Numbered from the stretch's first letter, positions 8,792 through 17,727 are shown. The stretch is DNA of 64,000 bases from Alteromonas naphthalenivorans (GCF_000213655.1 NC_015554.1:4340001-4404000), one strand, 5' to 3'. Notes: generated from the letters alone by a model not told the origin. Numbers and translations: made by a program.

Positions 8792-10338
8792 TCAGCGGTT
8801 GCGTCCGTATTGTTCGTGAGACGACACCCAATCTGATGAGCTAATGGCTGAGGCTAAAGAGATTTCTCCCGCTAAGGCTACCGAGGCAACGATTTCGGCG
8901 AATTTATACACCTTGTTTTTGCCATAGCAATCGATAAGTTCTAAGCACTCACGCTGAGTGCCCATTCCAGTGCCACTACCATAGGTGGCCACTATTAACG
9001 AAGGAATAGTAATAGACACATACAAATCGCCTTCATCAGTAAGCTCTGAATACATAATAGCAGCCGATGATTCCGCTACGTTCGCAACATCTTGCCCCGT
9101 AGCAATAAACATGGCGGTGATACCATTAGGTGAATGCAAGCCTGTATTATTCACCCCAGACAGAAACGAGCCTACCCCAGCCACCCTGCCGTGATAATCA
9201 ATTTGCTTTTAGGCTCTACTCGCATAATTTGCAGTAAATGCTCACGCTTTATCGTGGCCTCTGCGGTTACCCGTTTACCACGAGTACGCATAATATTTAT
9301 TTGCGAGGCTTTTTTATCGGTAGCAAAGTTAGACTCTAAGTAGAAGTTTTCAACACCTTCATAATTATCTAAAATCCACCCGCACGCCGCAAAAGTAGCC
9401 CGCCCCACCATGTTTTGCCCTGCCGCATCACCGGTTAAATAGTTGAAACGCAAAAACGCAAATTTGTTTGATAAGAAGTGGTCAATATAAGTGAGCTTGG
9501 CAATGCTCGAGGTTGCTTCAGCCTCTTCGCGAATTTTGCTGATGTTTTGGTTTACCCAAGTAACAAAATCTCTTGCCCCGCGGGCATCGCTAAAAATGAA
9601 AACCGGAGCTCGCTGCATGGCATCATCTACCACCGTAGCCTTTACCCCACCACTCATATTAAGCAGCTTCATGCCCCGATTATACGAGGCAACCAAGGTG
9701 CCTTCTGTGGTGGCCATTGGCACAACAAAATCGCCCTTCGCGTGTTCGCCATCAATAGTTAGTGGCCCTGCAATGCCAATGGGCACCTGAGCTACACCAA
9801 TAAAATGCTCAATATTACCTTTCAATTTGTCTGGATCGACCGAGTACTTGCCAACATGATCGATTTTGGCGCCAGTAAAACTTTCAAAGTATGACTGACG
9901 CTGCTTAATGATTTTATCGCCATAATCGTCGTGATCGTCACGGGGAATATGCAACTTGCGATTGGTAGGAGAAGTCACATTATCTTCTACTTCAAATTTA
10001 AGCTTTCCAAAAGGTGACGCTGAAAAACAAATACCAATTTTACGTTTTTCAGGGCTGACTTCTTCATTCAGTTCTAGGTGTACGGTAATGACTTGTCGTA
10101 ATGAAAATGGCATGCCCCCCGCATCGTTAAGTGCTTTGAAGCTGATATCGCTATCGTTGCTACTTTGAATAGAAATTTTGTGACTAGGGACTTTCTCGCC
10201 ATCAAATGAAATCCATTTCAGCTCTTTTAGTGTGGCATCTTTTAAACGGTTTTTAAGTGCAAAGGAAACGCCGTTGTCAGTTTTGGTTAGGCTTCCATGA
10301 GTATATAGCTGCTTGAGTAAAATACTTGGTACAAACAT
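8792..10338 (-). pseudogene. Hydroxymethylglutaryl-CoA reductase (class I-like), broken by a one-base frameshift
   Basis: The product would reduce HMG-CoA to mevalonate with NAD(P)H. An N-terminal region of about 150 residues that I do not recognise comes first. The catalytic domain follows, with IGVAQVPIGIAGPL, the catalytic Glu in MATTEGTLVAS, the Lys in DKKASQINIMRTRGK and the dinucleotide site GDAAGQNMVG. The frame stops at 9172. The missing C-terminal part continues in another frame to 8792 and carries the catalytic Asp (ATGQDVANV) and C-terminal His (SSHEQYGRNR). The break lies at a T4 run at 9207-9210 on the plus strand. Five bases there would restore EPKKQIDYHGRVAGVG. As written, the enzyme lacks Asp and His and should be inactive. 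Confidence 0.8.
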
Positions 10339-10722
10339 GTGAGTTCCTATTCCGTTTTGGTTAAGCCACTGCGTGAATTAAGTACACTACTTTTTTATAG
10401 TACAACCTTTGTACAGTATCACTAACCTTTTGCATTTCCATCAATTTTTAACCACATTTAAATTTGAGCCATTTCATCAAAACTTCATTAAATTTTGCGC
10501 CAACACCCTATGAATAAAGGGCAGCAAACGCCCTGACTTCGCTTTATTCGGTATACCGAAGCGCCTTCATCTAACGTTTACATCGTCAAGGCTTTACCCA
10601 AGACCTCTTGTCGGTATTCAGGTTTTCGCTGTTTAAAACGCATCGATTGCTGATTAAGCGCTATGTCCATAGGGAAATGGCAACTGAATACCATTTTTTT
10701 TAATTTCATGGGATGAACTGTT
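10339..10722. other. 384-bp intergenic region between divergent HMG-CoA reductase and graspetide operon
   Basis: No gene is seen. It must hold the promoters of both divergent transcripts. It is AT-rich near 10380-10500, then has a small AGGGC/GCCCT hairpin (10518-10534) and a 14-bp perfect palindrome (listed separately). A GGGATGA purine stretch precedes the hlyD ATG. Confidence 0.6.
10547..10560. promoter_or_regulatory. Perfect 14-bp palindrome, candidate operator for the graspetide operon
   Basis: TTCGGTATACCGAA is its own reverse complement and lies about 160 bp upstream of the hlyD-like start. It could bind a dimeric regulator, for example the LuxR-type protein encoded in the operon. No other copy was noticed in the window, so the assignment is speculative. 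Confidence 0.35.
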
Positions 10723-11973
10723 ATGAGAAAAGGACTATTCCGTCATCAGGCAATGCAGCCTACCTCGCCATTTCAAGGCGATCTATTGATGACGCCTCGA
10801 GCATCCCATATGGGGATAACGGCAATACTACTTTTATGGATAGTGGGTGTGGGGATATATCTCACAACGGGTAGCTATGCCCGAAAAGCCACTGTAGAAG
10901 GATGGTTAGAGCCCTCCCATGGCGTACTAAGGCTGTACGCCGACGCCCGAAAAGGCCGCATATCACAAGTGTATGTCAGCGAGGGCCAAAAAGTTAAAAA
11001 AGGCGAGCCATTATTGTCGATTGAATACGGGGTTCAGCAGCCACAAGGCGAAACCGTAGAGCTAAAACTGCAACAAGAGCTTCTCGCTAAGAGAAAGCGG
11101 ATAAGCGACTCGTTGGCGCGCACCATTAGTATTCATAAAAGCAACAATGCACAGTTATTAAAGCAACTTCAACACGCGCAAAAAGATGCTGAAACAATAC
11201 GCCATATTTTAGCGATTTCTTATCAACAGTGGCAGTTAGCACACAATCAATTTACGTCACTTGAAGTGTTACGCAATGCTGGCCATGTGAGTAACGCAGA
11301 TTTCGATAGCTATAAGCTTGAGCTTTTAAGTAGCCAGCAACAATGGAAACAAGCTGAGCGAAATAACCTGAAAAGCGAAGCTGAAGTAAGCCGACTGACA
11401 CATGAAATTGCCGGTTTACCCCAGATTCAAGCCAATGAGCGCACCGTACATGAAAACCAACTCAGTGATATCAACCAACAGTTACTGACGTTAAATCGTG
11501 ATCGCCAGCGAATTCTTTATGCAACGCAAAATGGTGTGGTTTCAAGCTTGCAAGCTAGTGCTGGGTTAATGGTCGATCAAAACAGACCACTACTCAGCTT
11601 ACTTCCAGAAAATTCCCCGATTGAAGCACGATTGTTAGTACCCGTGCGCGCCGCCGGCTTTATCGCTAATGGGCAACAGCTCGCTATTCGATACGATGCT
11701 TTTCCTTATCAGAAATTTGGTTTGCAAGAAGGACAGATAATTAGCATCTCCGAAACTATTTTACTGCCAGGTGAGTGGGCGAACGCGCCTTTAACCGTGA
11801 GCGAACCGGCTTATTTGGTTACCGCTCGAGTAAATAGCGACGCCATTATTGCCTATGGAAACCCGGTCATGCTTAAGGTTGGAATGACGTTTTCAGCAGA
11901 CGTAGCGCTTAGCCAGCGTAGCTTACTGGAATGGATTTTAGAGCCGCTGCTAAGCGTCACGAAAAGGTTGTAA
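10723..11973 (+). CDS. HlyD/CvaA-family periplasmic adaptor of a peptide exporter
   Basis: Membrane-fusion (periplasmic adaptor) protein of 416 residues. A short cytoplasmic N-terminus is followed by one membrane segment (about residues 32-50, ITAILLLWIVGVGIYLTTG). A biotinyl-lipoyl-like half domain (GRISQVYVSEGQKVKKGEPLLSI) comes next, then a long coiled-coil hairpin of about 170 residues, the second half-lipoyl segment, and a beta-barrel domain. Such proteins link an inner-membrane ABC exporter to an outer-membrane channel. The ABC gene begins only 2 nt after its stop, so the two are co-transcribed. No TolC homologue is in the window, so a shared housekeeping channel is likely. Confidence 0.88.
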   Translation: MRKGLFRHQAMQPTSPFQGDLLMTPRASHMGITAILLLWIVGVGIYLTTGSYARKATVEGWLEPSHGVLRLYADARKGRISQVYVSEGQKVKKGEPLLSIEYGVQQPQGETVELKLQQELLAKRKRISDSLARTISIHKSNNAQLLKQLQHAQKDAETIRHILAISYQQWQLAHNQFTSLEVLRNAGHVSNADFDSYKLELLSSQQQWKQAERNNLKSEAEVSRLTHEIAGLPQIQANERTVHENQLSDINQQLLTLNRDRQRILYATQNGVVSSLQASAGLMVDQNRPLLSLLPENSPIEARLLVPVRAAGFIANGQQLAIRYDAFPYQKFGLQEGQIISISETILLPGEWANAPLTVSEPAYLVTARVNSDAIIAYGNPVMLKVGMTFSADVALSQRSLLEWILEPLLSVTKRL

Positions 11974-11975
11974 TT

Positions 11976-14186
11976 ATGACTATTGCTCACGGATTTACCT
12001 CACCTGTACTCAGCGCTTTGTCACCTAAAAACAAAGTGCCGGTAGTGCTTCAAACTGAAGCTGCTGAATGTGGCTTGGCCTGTGTGAGTATGGTGGCGCA
12101 GTATTATGGCGACAAACGGGATATGACCCACCTTCGCCAGCACATTAGCGTTTCACTTCGCGGCATCACGCTTAAAGATATTATGGATATTGCGCAGCAA
12201 ATGGCATTTCAATGTCGCGCACTAAAAGTTGAGCCACAAGATTTATCTCAACTAACCCTGCCAGCAATTCTGCACTGGGATATGCGTCATTTTGTTGTGC
12301 TGACTAAGGTAAAGCAAGAGCGATTAACCATACACGACCCGAGTATTGGCAAACGCACTTTCACCTTTGATGAGGCGAGTAAACACCTAACGGGAATAGC
12401 GTTAGAAATTACGCCTAAAGACAATTTTTCGCCACCACCCGCAAGGCCTTTACTAAAGCTAAGAAACTTCTTTACTCGCACGGTAGGGTTTAAACGTAAT
12501 TTAGCGACCTTGCTGGCGCTGTCTGCATTACTTCAACTGTTCGCTTTAGCCTCTCCTTATTACGTGCAAACCGTGGTCGATGATGTGTTATTGCAAGGGA
12601 ACCAAGCATTATTAACCGCGCTTGCTATTGGGTTTACTTTTTTGCTACTGATAAGCATCTTCACCAGAGTGTTGCGGCGCTTTCTGATCCTTGCTGTATC
12701 AAGCAGGCTTCAACTTCAAATGTCGGCTTCCGTCTTTCAACATTTACTCTCTCTACCGCTGGATTTTTTCGCCAAAAGGCACGTGGGCGATGTGGTGTCT
12801 CGATTTGGTTCCCTCGCACATATTCGTGAGTTCCTCACTACGGGGCTTGTGACTGCATTTCTCGATGGCGTATTGGCCATTATCACGCTCGTCGTGATGG
12901 CCCTTTATTCCGTTAAGCTTACATTGTGTGTGGTGCTAGTAGTGGCAATATATCTACTTTTTCGCATCGCGTTAATACCTGTCACTAAGCGACTCACAAC
13001 AGAGAAAATTGCGTTAGGCGCCACCGAGCAAAGCCACTTTATGGAAAGTGTTCGGGGTATGCTGCCTATTCGTGTCTACCATCAAGAATCCCAGCGCCAT
13101 AGTCAGTGGCAAAACAAGTTAGTCGCCACTTTGAATAAAGACATTAGTCTGGGAAAACTCAATATTGGAAGCGATGCGGTAAACCAGATTTTATTTGGTA
13201 TTGAAAACATCGTTGTAATCTTTATTGCGGCATCTTTGGTAATGGATAATATGCTGACGGTAGGAATGATGCTTGCCTTCATCGCTTACAAAACCAAATT
13301 CACTGCCGCAGTAGACGGCCTAGTGTCGAAATTTATCGAATTGCGAATGCTGGCCGTACACTTTTCTCGTTTGAGCGATATTGTACTAACAGAGCCTGCT
13401 GAAACCACAGTACTGTCACAACAATCTAGCCCCTATACAAACGTACCTTCAGTCTCAGGTGCGACCTCTTCCCATGAAATCGCTTCAAATACACCAGTTA
13501 TTCACTTAAAAGCCCACAACCTTAGTTATCGCTATGGTGAGGGGTGTAAATGTATTTTTGAAAACCTCAACTTATCGGTTAGCGCAGGGGAAATAATTGC
13601 CATCGTTGGTGCAAGCGGCAGTGGAAAAAGCACCTTACTTAAATGCCTGATGGGCCTGTATGCACCGTTTGATGGAACGGTTAGTCACAATACAATTTCA
13701 TCAAATCATTCCCCAGTCATTGCGTCTGTATTGCAAGAAGACATGTGCCTTTCTGGCTCTATGGCTGAAAACATTAGTTGTTTCGATGAGATACCGAATC
13801 AAGAAAAGGTTATACGTGCCGCCCAATTAGCCTGTATCCATGACGAAATTTGTGCCATGCCTATGCAATATCACTCGTTGGTCGGCGATATGGGAAGTAG
13901 CTTAAGTGGTGGTCAGAAACAACGGCTACTGCTTGCGCGAGCGCTATACAGAGAGCCCGACATCTTGTTTCTTGATGAGGCGAGTAGCCATTTAGATATT
14001 CACAACGAGCACATTATCAATACCCATTTAAAGGCGCTCAATATTACCCGAATAATGGTTGCCCATCGCCCTCAAACGATTGCCCTTGCAGATACTGTCT
14101 ATCAGTTGGTAGACGGCACTCTGCAGCACAGCCCAGCTTCTGAAGTAGTAGAAGAAAATAATAATACCCCACTAGGAGATTCATAA
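11976..14186 (+). CDS. C39-peptidase-containing ABC exporter (bacteriocin/RiPP type)
   Basis: Peptidase-containing ATP-binding transporter (PCAT) of 736 residues that removes double-glycine leaders and exports the core. The N-terminal C39 domain keeps its triad: Cys32 in QTEAAECGLAC with oxyanion Gln26, His105 in DMRHFVVL, and Asp121 in IHDPSIG. A six-helix transmembrane domain follows (about residues 150-460). The nucleotide-binding domain has Walker A GASGSGKST, signature SLSGGQ, Walker B ILFLDEASSHLD and H-loop MVAHR. The ATG at 11976 lies 2 nt after the adaptor stop; an upstream in-frame ATG at 11931 would sit inside that gene. The stop overlaps the next start (TAATG). Confidence 0.93.
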   Translation: MTIAHGFTSPVLSALSPKNKVPVVLQTEAAECGLACVSMVAQYYGDKRDMTHLRQHISVSLRGITLKDIMDIAQQMAFQCRALKVEPQDLSQLTLPAILHWDMRHFVVLTKVKQERLTIHDPSIGKRTFTFDEASKHLTGIALEITPKDNFSPPPARPLLKLRNFFTRTVGFKRNLATLLALSALLQLFALASPYYVQTVVDDVLLQGNQALLTALAIGFTFLLLISIFTRVLRRFLILAVSSRLQLQMSASVFQHLLSLPLDFFAKRHVGDVVSRFGSLAHIREFLTTGLVTAFLDGVLAIITLVVMALYSVKLTLCVVLVVAIYLLFRIALIPVTKRLTTEKIALGATEQSHFMESVRGMLPIRVYHQESQRHSQWQNKLVATLNKDISLGKLNIGSDAVNQILFGIENIVVIFIAASLVMDNMLTVGMMLAFIAYKTKFTAAVDGLVSKFIELRMLAVHFSRLSDIVLTEPAETTVLSQQSSPYTNVPSVSGATSSHEIASNTPVIHLKAHNLSYRYGEGCKCIFENLNLSVSAGEIIAIVGASGSGKSTLLKCLMGLYAPFDGTVSHNTISSNHSPVIASVLQEDMCLSGSMAENISCFDEIPNQEKVIRAAQLACIHDEICAMPMQYHSLVGDMGSSLSGGQKQRLLLARALYREPDILFLDEASSHLDIHNEHIINTHLKALNITRIMVAHRPQTIALADTVYQLVDGTLQHSPASEVVEENNNTPLGDS

Positions 14187-14497
14187 TGATAACGCCCGAA
14201 GTTAGAGAATCTACACCCTTGCTCACCGATATTGAGCGTCAACAAATCGTTAAGCATGTAGATAACTTAAACAGTAATGCCCTTCCTATCGACACCCTGT
14301 CTAAACGCGAGCTTCAGGTTGCGCGAAAGATCATGGAGGGCTTGTCGAATAAAGCGATAGCAGCAGAGCTATTTATTAGCGAACGCACCGTTAAGTTCCA
14401 CTGCGCCAACATCTACAAAAAACTGAAAATAAGCAGCCGCACCGCGCTCATCGCAAGTTGCTTTCGATCGATTTACCACCCCCTAAGGTTGGCCTAA
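14186..14497 (+). CDS. Small LuxR-type HTH transcriptional regulator
   Basis: A 103-residue protein with a short N-terminus (about 35 residues) and a full LuxR/GerE helix-turn-helix (LSKRELQVARKIMEGLSNKA ... ISERTVKFHCANIYKKL). It has no receiver or autoinducer-binding domain. Its ATG overlaps the ABC exporter stop and has AGGAGA upstream, so it is translationally coupled and belongs to the operon. It is the obvious candidate for cluster-specific regulation, possibly autoregulation, but target and signal are unknown. Confidence 0.85.
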   Translation: MITPEVRESTPLLTDIERQQIVKHVDNLNSNALPIDTLSKRELQVARKIMEGLSNKAIAAELFISERTVKFHCANIYKKLKISSRTALIASCFRSIYHPLRLA

Positions 14498-14545
14498 CCG
14501 CTACCCTTTTTAACTACACTAAAACGCTTATATAAGGAGCGAAAA

Positions 14546-14770
14546 ATGCAACATAACATTCATAGCTATACACAAGAAAATACGCAAAAAAACACATTGA
14601 ACGGCTCTGACCTTCACCTTAAAGCCCAAGAACTACTGCAAGTCACTGGCGGGAAGTCTGGGGTATCTGCAGACGCAGACAAAGACCCCATTCGCTTTGT
14701 TAAACAACCTGTCTACATCACCCTAGCGATTGGTGAGGACGGCGGACAGTTACCCGATTTATTGTCATAG
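14546..14770 (+). CDS. Graspetide (ATP-grasp RiPP) precursor peptide with double-glycine leader
   Basis: A 74-residue peptide. Residues 1-36 form a leader that fits the double-glycine consensus exactly: Leu at -12, Glu at -8, Leu at -7, Val at -4, Gly-Gly at -2/-1 (LKAQELLQVTGG). Cleavage after Gly36 would release a 38-residue core starting KSGVSADADKD. The core holds candidate donors (Ser38, Ser41, Thr59, Ser74, and Lys37, Lys46, Lys53) and acceptors (Asp43, 45, 47, 65, 71; Glu64). The stretch ITLAIGED (residues 58-65) resembles the TTxxxxEE ring motif of plesiocin, with the first Thr replaced by Ile and the last Glu by Asp. A strong SD (AAGGAGCG) precedes the ATG. It lies between the exporter genes and an ATP-grasp ligase. 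No microviridin TxKYPSD motif is present. Confidence 0.85.
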   Translation: MQHNIHSYTQENTQKNTLNGSDLHLKAQELLQVTGGKSGVSADADKDPIRFVKQPVYITLAIGEDGGQLPDLLS

Positions 14771-14776
14771 CAGATT

Positions 14777-14801
14777 AAGGAGGTTAAGCAGTCCTCCTTT
14801 T
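14777..14801 (+). terminator. Weak terminator/attenuator hairpin between precursor and ligase genes
   Basis: The 7-bp stem AAGGAGG (14777-14783) / CCTCCTT (14793-14799) has a 9-nt loop and ends in a run of four T. It starts 7 nt after the precursor stop and ends 23 nt before the ligase start. Partial termination or 3'-end protection here would give more precursor than enzyme, which is usual in RiPP operons. The AAGGAGG strand is also SD-like but has no start codon at a suitable distance. Confidence 0.55.
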
Positions 14802-14823
14802 ACCACTTAAAAAGGATATTTCA

Positions 14824-15741
14824 ATGCAGATTGCATTAATAGGGAGCGAGAGTGACCCACAAATTCTACATGTGGCTGAAACCTTAATTGCCGATAAAAA
14901 CGACCCCTGTATTATCAATACCAACTACTTTGGTGAGCACTGGCAGCTCAGCTACGACCCAGATTTTAATGATGGCCTGTTACATTTTAACCAGCCTACC
15001 CGCAACGGTCTGTTTCGAATTCCTCTATCGGACATCACATCTGCCTATTGGCATCAATATATTCCCCCTTCGGTGAAACCCTCTGATAGTGTGTCTTCAC
15101 AATGGTTAGATCAGGAATATGCCAGCACCTTGTTATGTTGGTTTTTATTCAGTGAAACTAAGTGGGTTAATGGTATTGACGCCATTCGCGCCCATCACTG
15201 CAAACCGATTCAATTGCGAATGGCAAAAAAGCTAGGCGCTAAGGTGCCATATACCTACATAGGTAACGCTAGTGATGTAGCTTTACAGTTTTGTGCGAAC
15301 ATAGGCGAGGTGGTCTATAAGCCCGTTAAAGGCGGCGAAACAGCGAAGTTCGTGCAACAGGGCTATGATACTCGCGGCTTAGTACAGGCTTTGTTAAAAG
15401 AGCGCCCTGTCACTTTTCAGGCATTTATTGAAGGGACAAATATTCGAAGTTACGTACTTGGCGATGAAGTGGTCAGTGTACAAATAGACTCTCACAACCT
15501 CGATTTCAGAGAAGATATAAACGCACGGCCTTTACTGACGCCCCTTCCTAAACCAATGCAGGATTTATCACGAAAGATATGTACTGGCTTAGGCATGCAT
15601 TGGTGCGCTATCGATTGGCGTAAAAATACCAAGGGTGAATACTATTTCTTAGAAGCCAACCCTTGCCCTTTCTTCTTGTTTGTTGAAAACGAGACTGGTG
15701 TTGATATTACCGGCCGTTTAGTGAAATTATTAACCACATAA
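14824..15741 (+). CDS. ATP-grasp peptide ligase (MvdD/PsnB-like graspetide synthetase)
   Basis: A 305-residue ATP-grasp enzyme of the RimK-like group that forms side-chain ester or amide cross-links in RiPP precursors. Visible elements are a pre-ATP-grasp N-terminal half, the ATP-binding region VVYKPVKGG, a QAFIEGTNIRSYVLGDEVV strand set with the IDSHNLDFRED segment typical of this group, and the metal-binding end AIDWRKNTKGEYYFLEANPCPF followed by TGVDITGRLVKLL. SD AAAGGA lies 8 nt before the ATG. It directly follows the precursor gene and is the last gene of the operon. The graspetide assignment rests on both the enzyme and its neighbours. Confidence 0.9.
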   Translation: MQIALIGSESDPQILHVAETLIADKNDPCIINTNYFGEHWQLSYDPDFNDGLLHFNQPTRNGLFRIPLSDITSAYWHQYIPPSVKPSDSVSSQWLDQEYASTLLCWFLFSETKWVNGIDAIRAHHCKPIQLRMAKKLGAKVPYTYIGNASDVALQFCANIGEVVYKPVKGGETAKFVQQGYDTRGLVQALLKERPVTFQAFIEGTNIRSYVLGDEVVSVQIDSHNLDFREDINARPLLTPLPKPMQDLSRKICTGLGMHWCAIDWRKNTKGEYYFLEANPCPFFLFVENETGVDITGRLVKLLTT

Positions 15742-15742
15742 A

Positions 15743-15774
15743 AAAAGAGCGCATTTAAATAAATGGGCTCTTTT
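15743..15774. terminator. Bidirectional terminator between the graspetide operon and hslU
   Basis: Stem AAAAGAGC (15743-15750) / GCTCTTTT (15767-15774), with extra ATTT/AAAT pairing inside the loop, starts 1 nt after the ligase stop. A- and T-runs flank it, so it can serve both convergent transcripts. Confidence 0.8.
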
Positions 15775-15794
15775 GTGTTACTAGCCCTAGGGCT

Positions 15795-17123
15795 TTATAG
15801 AATGAAGCGCGATAGATCTTCGTTTTCTACAAGCGACTCTAAGTGGCTGTTTACGTAATCTTCGTCAATCACGAAAGACTCACCGCTTTTTTCAGACGCA
15901 TCAAACGAGATATCTTCCATTAGACGTTCAAGTACCGTGTGCAAACGGCGCGCACCAATGTTCTCAGTGCGTTCGTTCACTCGCCATGCAGCTTCAGCAA
16001 TACGCTGAATGCCTGATTCCACGAAATCGATATTCACGCCTTCGGTCAGCATAAGCGCTTTGTATTGCTCGGTAAGCGACGCATTTGGCTCGGTAAGAAT
16101 ACGTTTGAAGTCACCTACTTCTAAGGCTGATAACTCAACGCGAATGGGCAAACGACCTTGAAGCTCAGGAATAAGATCTGACGGCTTGCTCATTTGGAAC
16201 GCCCCAGAAGCGATAAACAAAATATGGTCTGTTTTCACCATGCCGTGCTTGGTCGATACCGTTGACCCTTCTACCAAGGGTAGTAAGTCACGCTGAACAC
16301 CTTCACGCGATACATCGCCTGACGTATTGCCTTCACGCTTACAAATTTTGTCAATCTCATCCACGAACACAATGCCGTGTTGCTCAACCGACTCAATCGC
16401 TTTTTCTTTTAAGTCTTCTTGATTCACCAAACGTGCGGCTTCTTCTTCCACCAGCATTTTCAGTGCATCTTTAATTTTTAACTTCTTCTTTTTCTTTTGT
16501 GAACCCGACAAGTTTTGGAACATACCTTGAAGCTGATTGGTCATTTCTTCCATTCCAGGAGGCGCCATAATTTCTACGCCTACTTGTGGAAGTGCCACAT
16601 CAATTTCAATTTCTTTGTCGTCTAAATCGCCTTGGCGAAGCTTTTTACGGAACGCTTGGCGTGTGCCTCTATCTTCAACGTCTTCTTTCTTACCCCATGC
16701 ATCTTCAGGAGGAGGAATAAGTACGTCAAGAATGCGCTCTTCCGCTGCTTCTTCAGCGCGGAATTTCACCTTTTTCATTTCAGTTTCTTTGGTCATCTTC
16801 ACGGCAATGTCAGCAAGGTCGCGAATGATGGTTTCTACTTCTTTACCCACATAGCCCACTTCGGTGAACTTAGTGGCTTCAACTTTAATGAACGGCGCAT
16901 GCGCTAATTTTGCCAAGCGGCGCGCAATTTCAGTTTTACCCACACCTGTTGGGCCAATCATAAGAATATTTTTAGGCGTTACTTCTTGACGCAACTCTGG
17001 TTCAAGTTGCATACGGCGCCAGCGGTTTCGAAGTGCAATCGATACCGCACGTTTAGCATCTTGCTGACCAATAATGTGTCGGTCTAGCTCATGAACAATT
17101 TCTCTAGGTGTCATTTCAGACAT
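15795..17123 (-). CDS. hslU: ATP-dependent protease ATPase subunit HslU
   Basis: AAA+ unfoldase of the HslVU (ClpYQ) protease, 442 residues, the usual size. It begins with the family-typical [20 protein letters not shown]. Walker A is [13 protein letters not shown], Walker B is [10 protein letters not shown], and an intermediate (I) domain rich in charged residues lies between. The C-terminal tail DLSRFIL matches the tail that docks into HslV. It follows hslV by 79 nt on the same strand, so the pair forms the heat-shock operon. Confidence 0.97.
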   Translation of the reverse strand: MSEMTPREIVHELDRHIIGQQDAKRAVSIALRNRWRRMQLEPELRQEVTPKNILMIGPTGVGKTEIARRLAKLAHAPFIKVEATKFTEVGYVGKEVETIIRDLADIAVKMTKETEMKKVKFRAEEAAEERILDVLIPPPEDAWGKKEDVEDRGTRQAFRKKLRQGDLDDKEIEIDVALPQVGVEIMAPPGMEEMTNQLQGMFQNLSGSQKKKKKLKIKDALKMLVEEEAARLVNQEDLKEKAIESVEQHGIVFVDEIDKICKREGNTSGDVSREGVQRDLLPLVEGSTVSTKHGMVKTDHILFIASGAFQMSKPSDLIPELQGRLPIRVELSALEVGDFKRILTEPNASLTEQYKALMLTEGVNIDFVESGIQRIAEAAWRVNERTENIGARRLHTVLERLMEDISFDASEKSGESFVIDEDYVNSHLESLVENEDLSRFIL

Positions 17124-17202
17124 GCATAAACCCTTTTCTGTTTTGGTGCTACTGCATCGATAGCAGGCACAAGTCGCTGTTTATTTTTAGTTAAACAGCC
17201 AC

Positions 17203-17727
17203 TTAGTAATCGAGTACGTCTACCGTTTGACTATGGTTAGTGAATACGCAGATATCACCGGCTATGGTCAAACTTTTCTCCGCAATTTCTTTTGCAGTCA
17301 GTTCGGTGTTTTCCAGCAAAGCAATAGCAGAAGCTTGGGCATAGTTGCCGCCTGAACCAATAGCAATCAGGTCATTTTCTGGCTGAACTACGTCGCCGTT
17401 ACCGGTAATGATGAAAGACGCGGTTTCATCGGCTACGGCTAATAAGGCTTCTAGCTTGCGCAGCATGCGATCGGTTCGCCAATCTTTGGCAAGTTCGACC
17501 GCCGCCTTGGTCAAATGACCTTGGTGGGCTTCAAGTTTTGCTTCAAAGCGTTCAAAAAGGGTGAAGGCATCGGCGGTGCCGCCTGCAAAGCCAGCTAATA
17601 CTTTATCGTGGTACAAGCGGCGCACTTTACGTGCATTACCTTTCATTACGGTATTGCCGAGTGACACCTGACCATCGCCAGCCATCACAACTTGATTTCC
17701 ACGTCTTACAGATACAATCGTTGTCAC
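17203..17727 (-). CDS. hslV: ATP-dependent protease peptidase subunit HslV
   Basis: Threonine peptidase of the HslVU complex, 174 residues. It starts with GTG and encodes [13 protein letters not shown], so Met removal exposes the catalytic Thr1. The conserved [36 protein letters not shown] and [14 protein letters not shown] segments are present. It lies directly upstream of hslU, and a sigma-32-type promoter sits about 70 bp upstream. Confidence 0.97.
   Translation of the reverse strand: MTTIVSVRRGNQVVMAGDGQVSLGNTVMKGNARKVRRLYHDKVLAGFAGGTADAFTLFERFEAKLEAHQGHLTKAAVELAKDWRTDRMLRKLEALLAVADETASFIITGNGDVVQPENDLIAIGSGGNYAQASAIALLENTELTAKEIAEKSLTIAGDICVFTNHSQTVDVLDY

Noticed and set aside
9172..9210. 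Programmed ribosomal frameshift in the HMG-CoA reductase gene
   Set aside because: The site (CCT AAA AGC) is not a classical X XXY YYZ slippery heptamer, and P-site re-pairing would be poor. A homopolymer deletion is simpler.
14546..14770. Class II bacteriocin or unmodified microcin instead of a RiPP precursor
   Set aside because: The adjacent ATP-grasp ligase and the acidic, Thr/Ser/Lys-containing core fit a cross-linked graspetide better; an unmodified microcin would not need the ligase.
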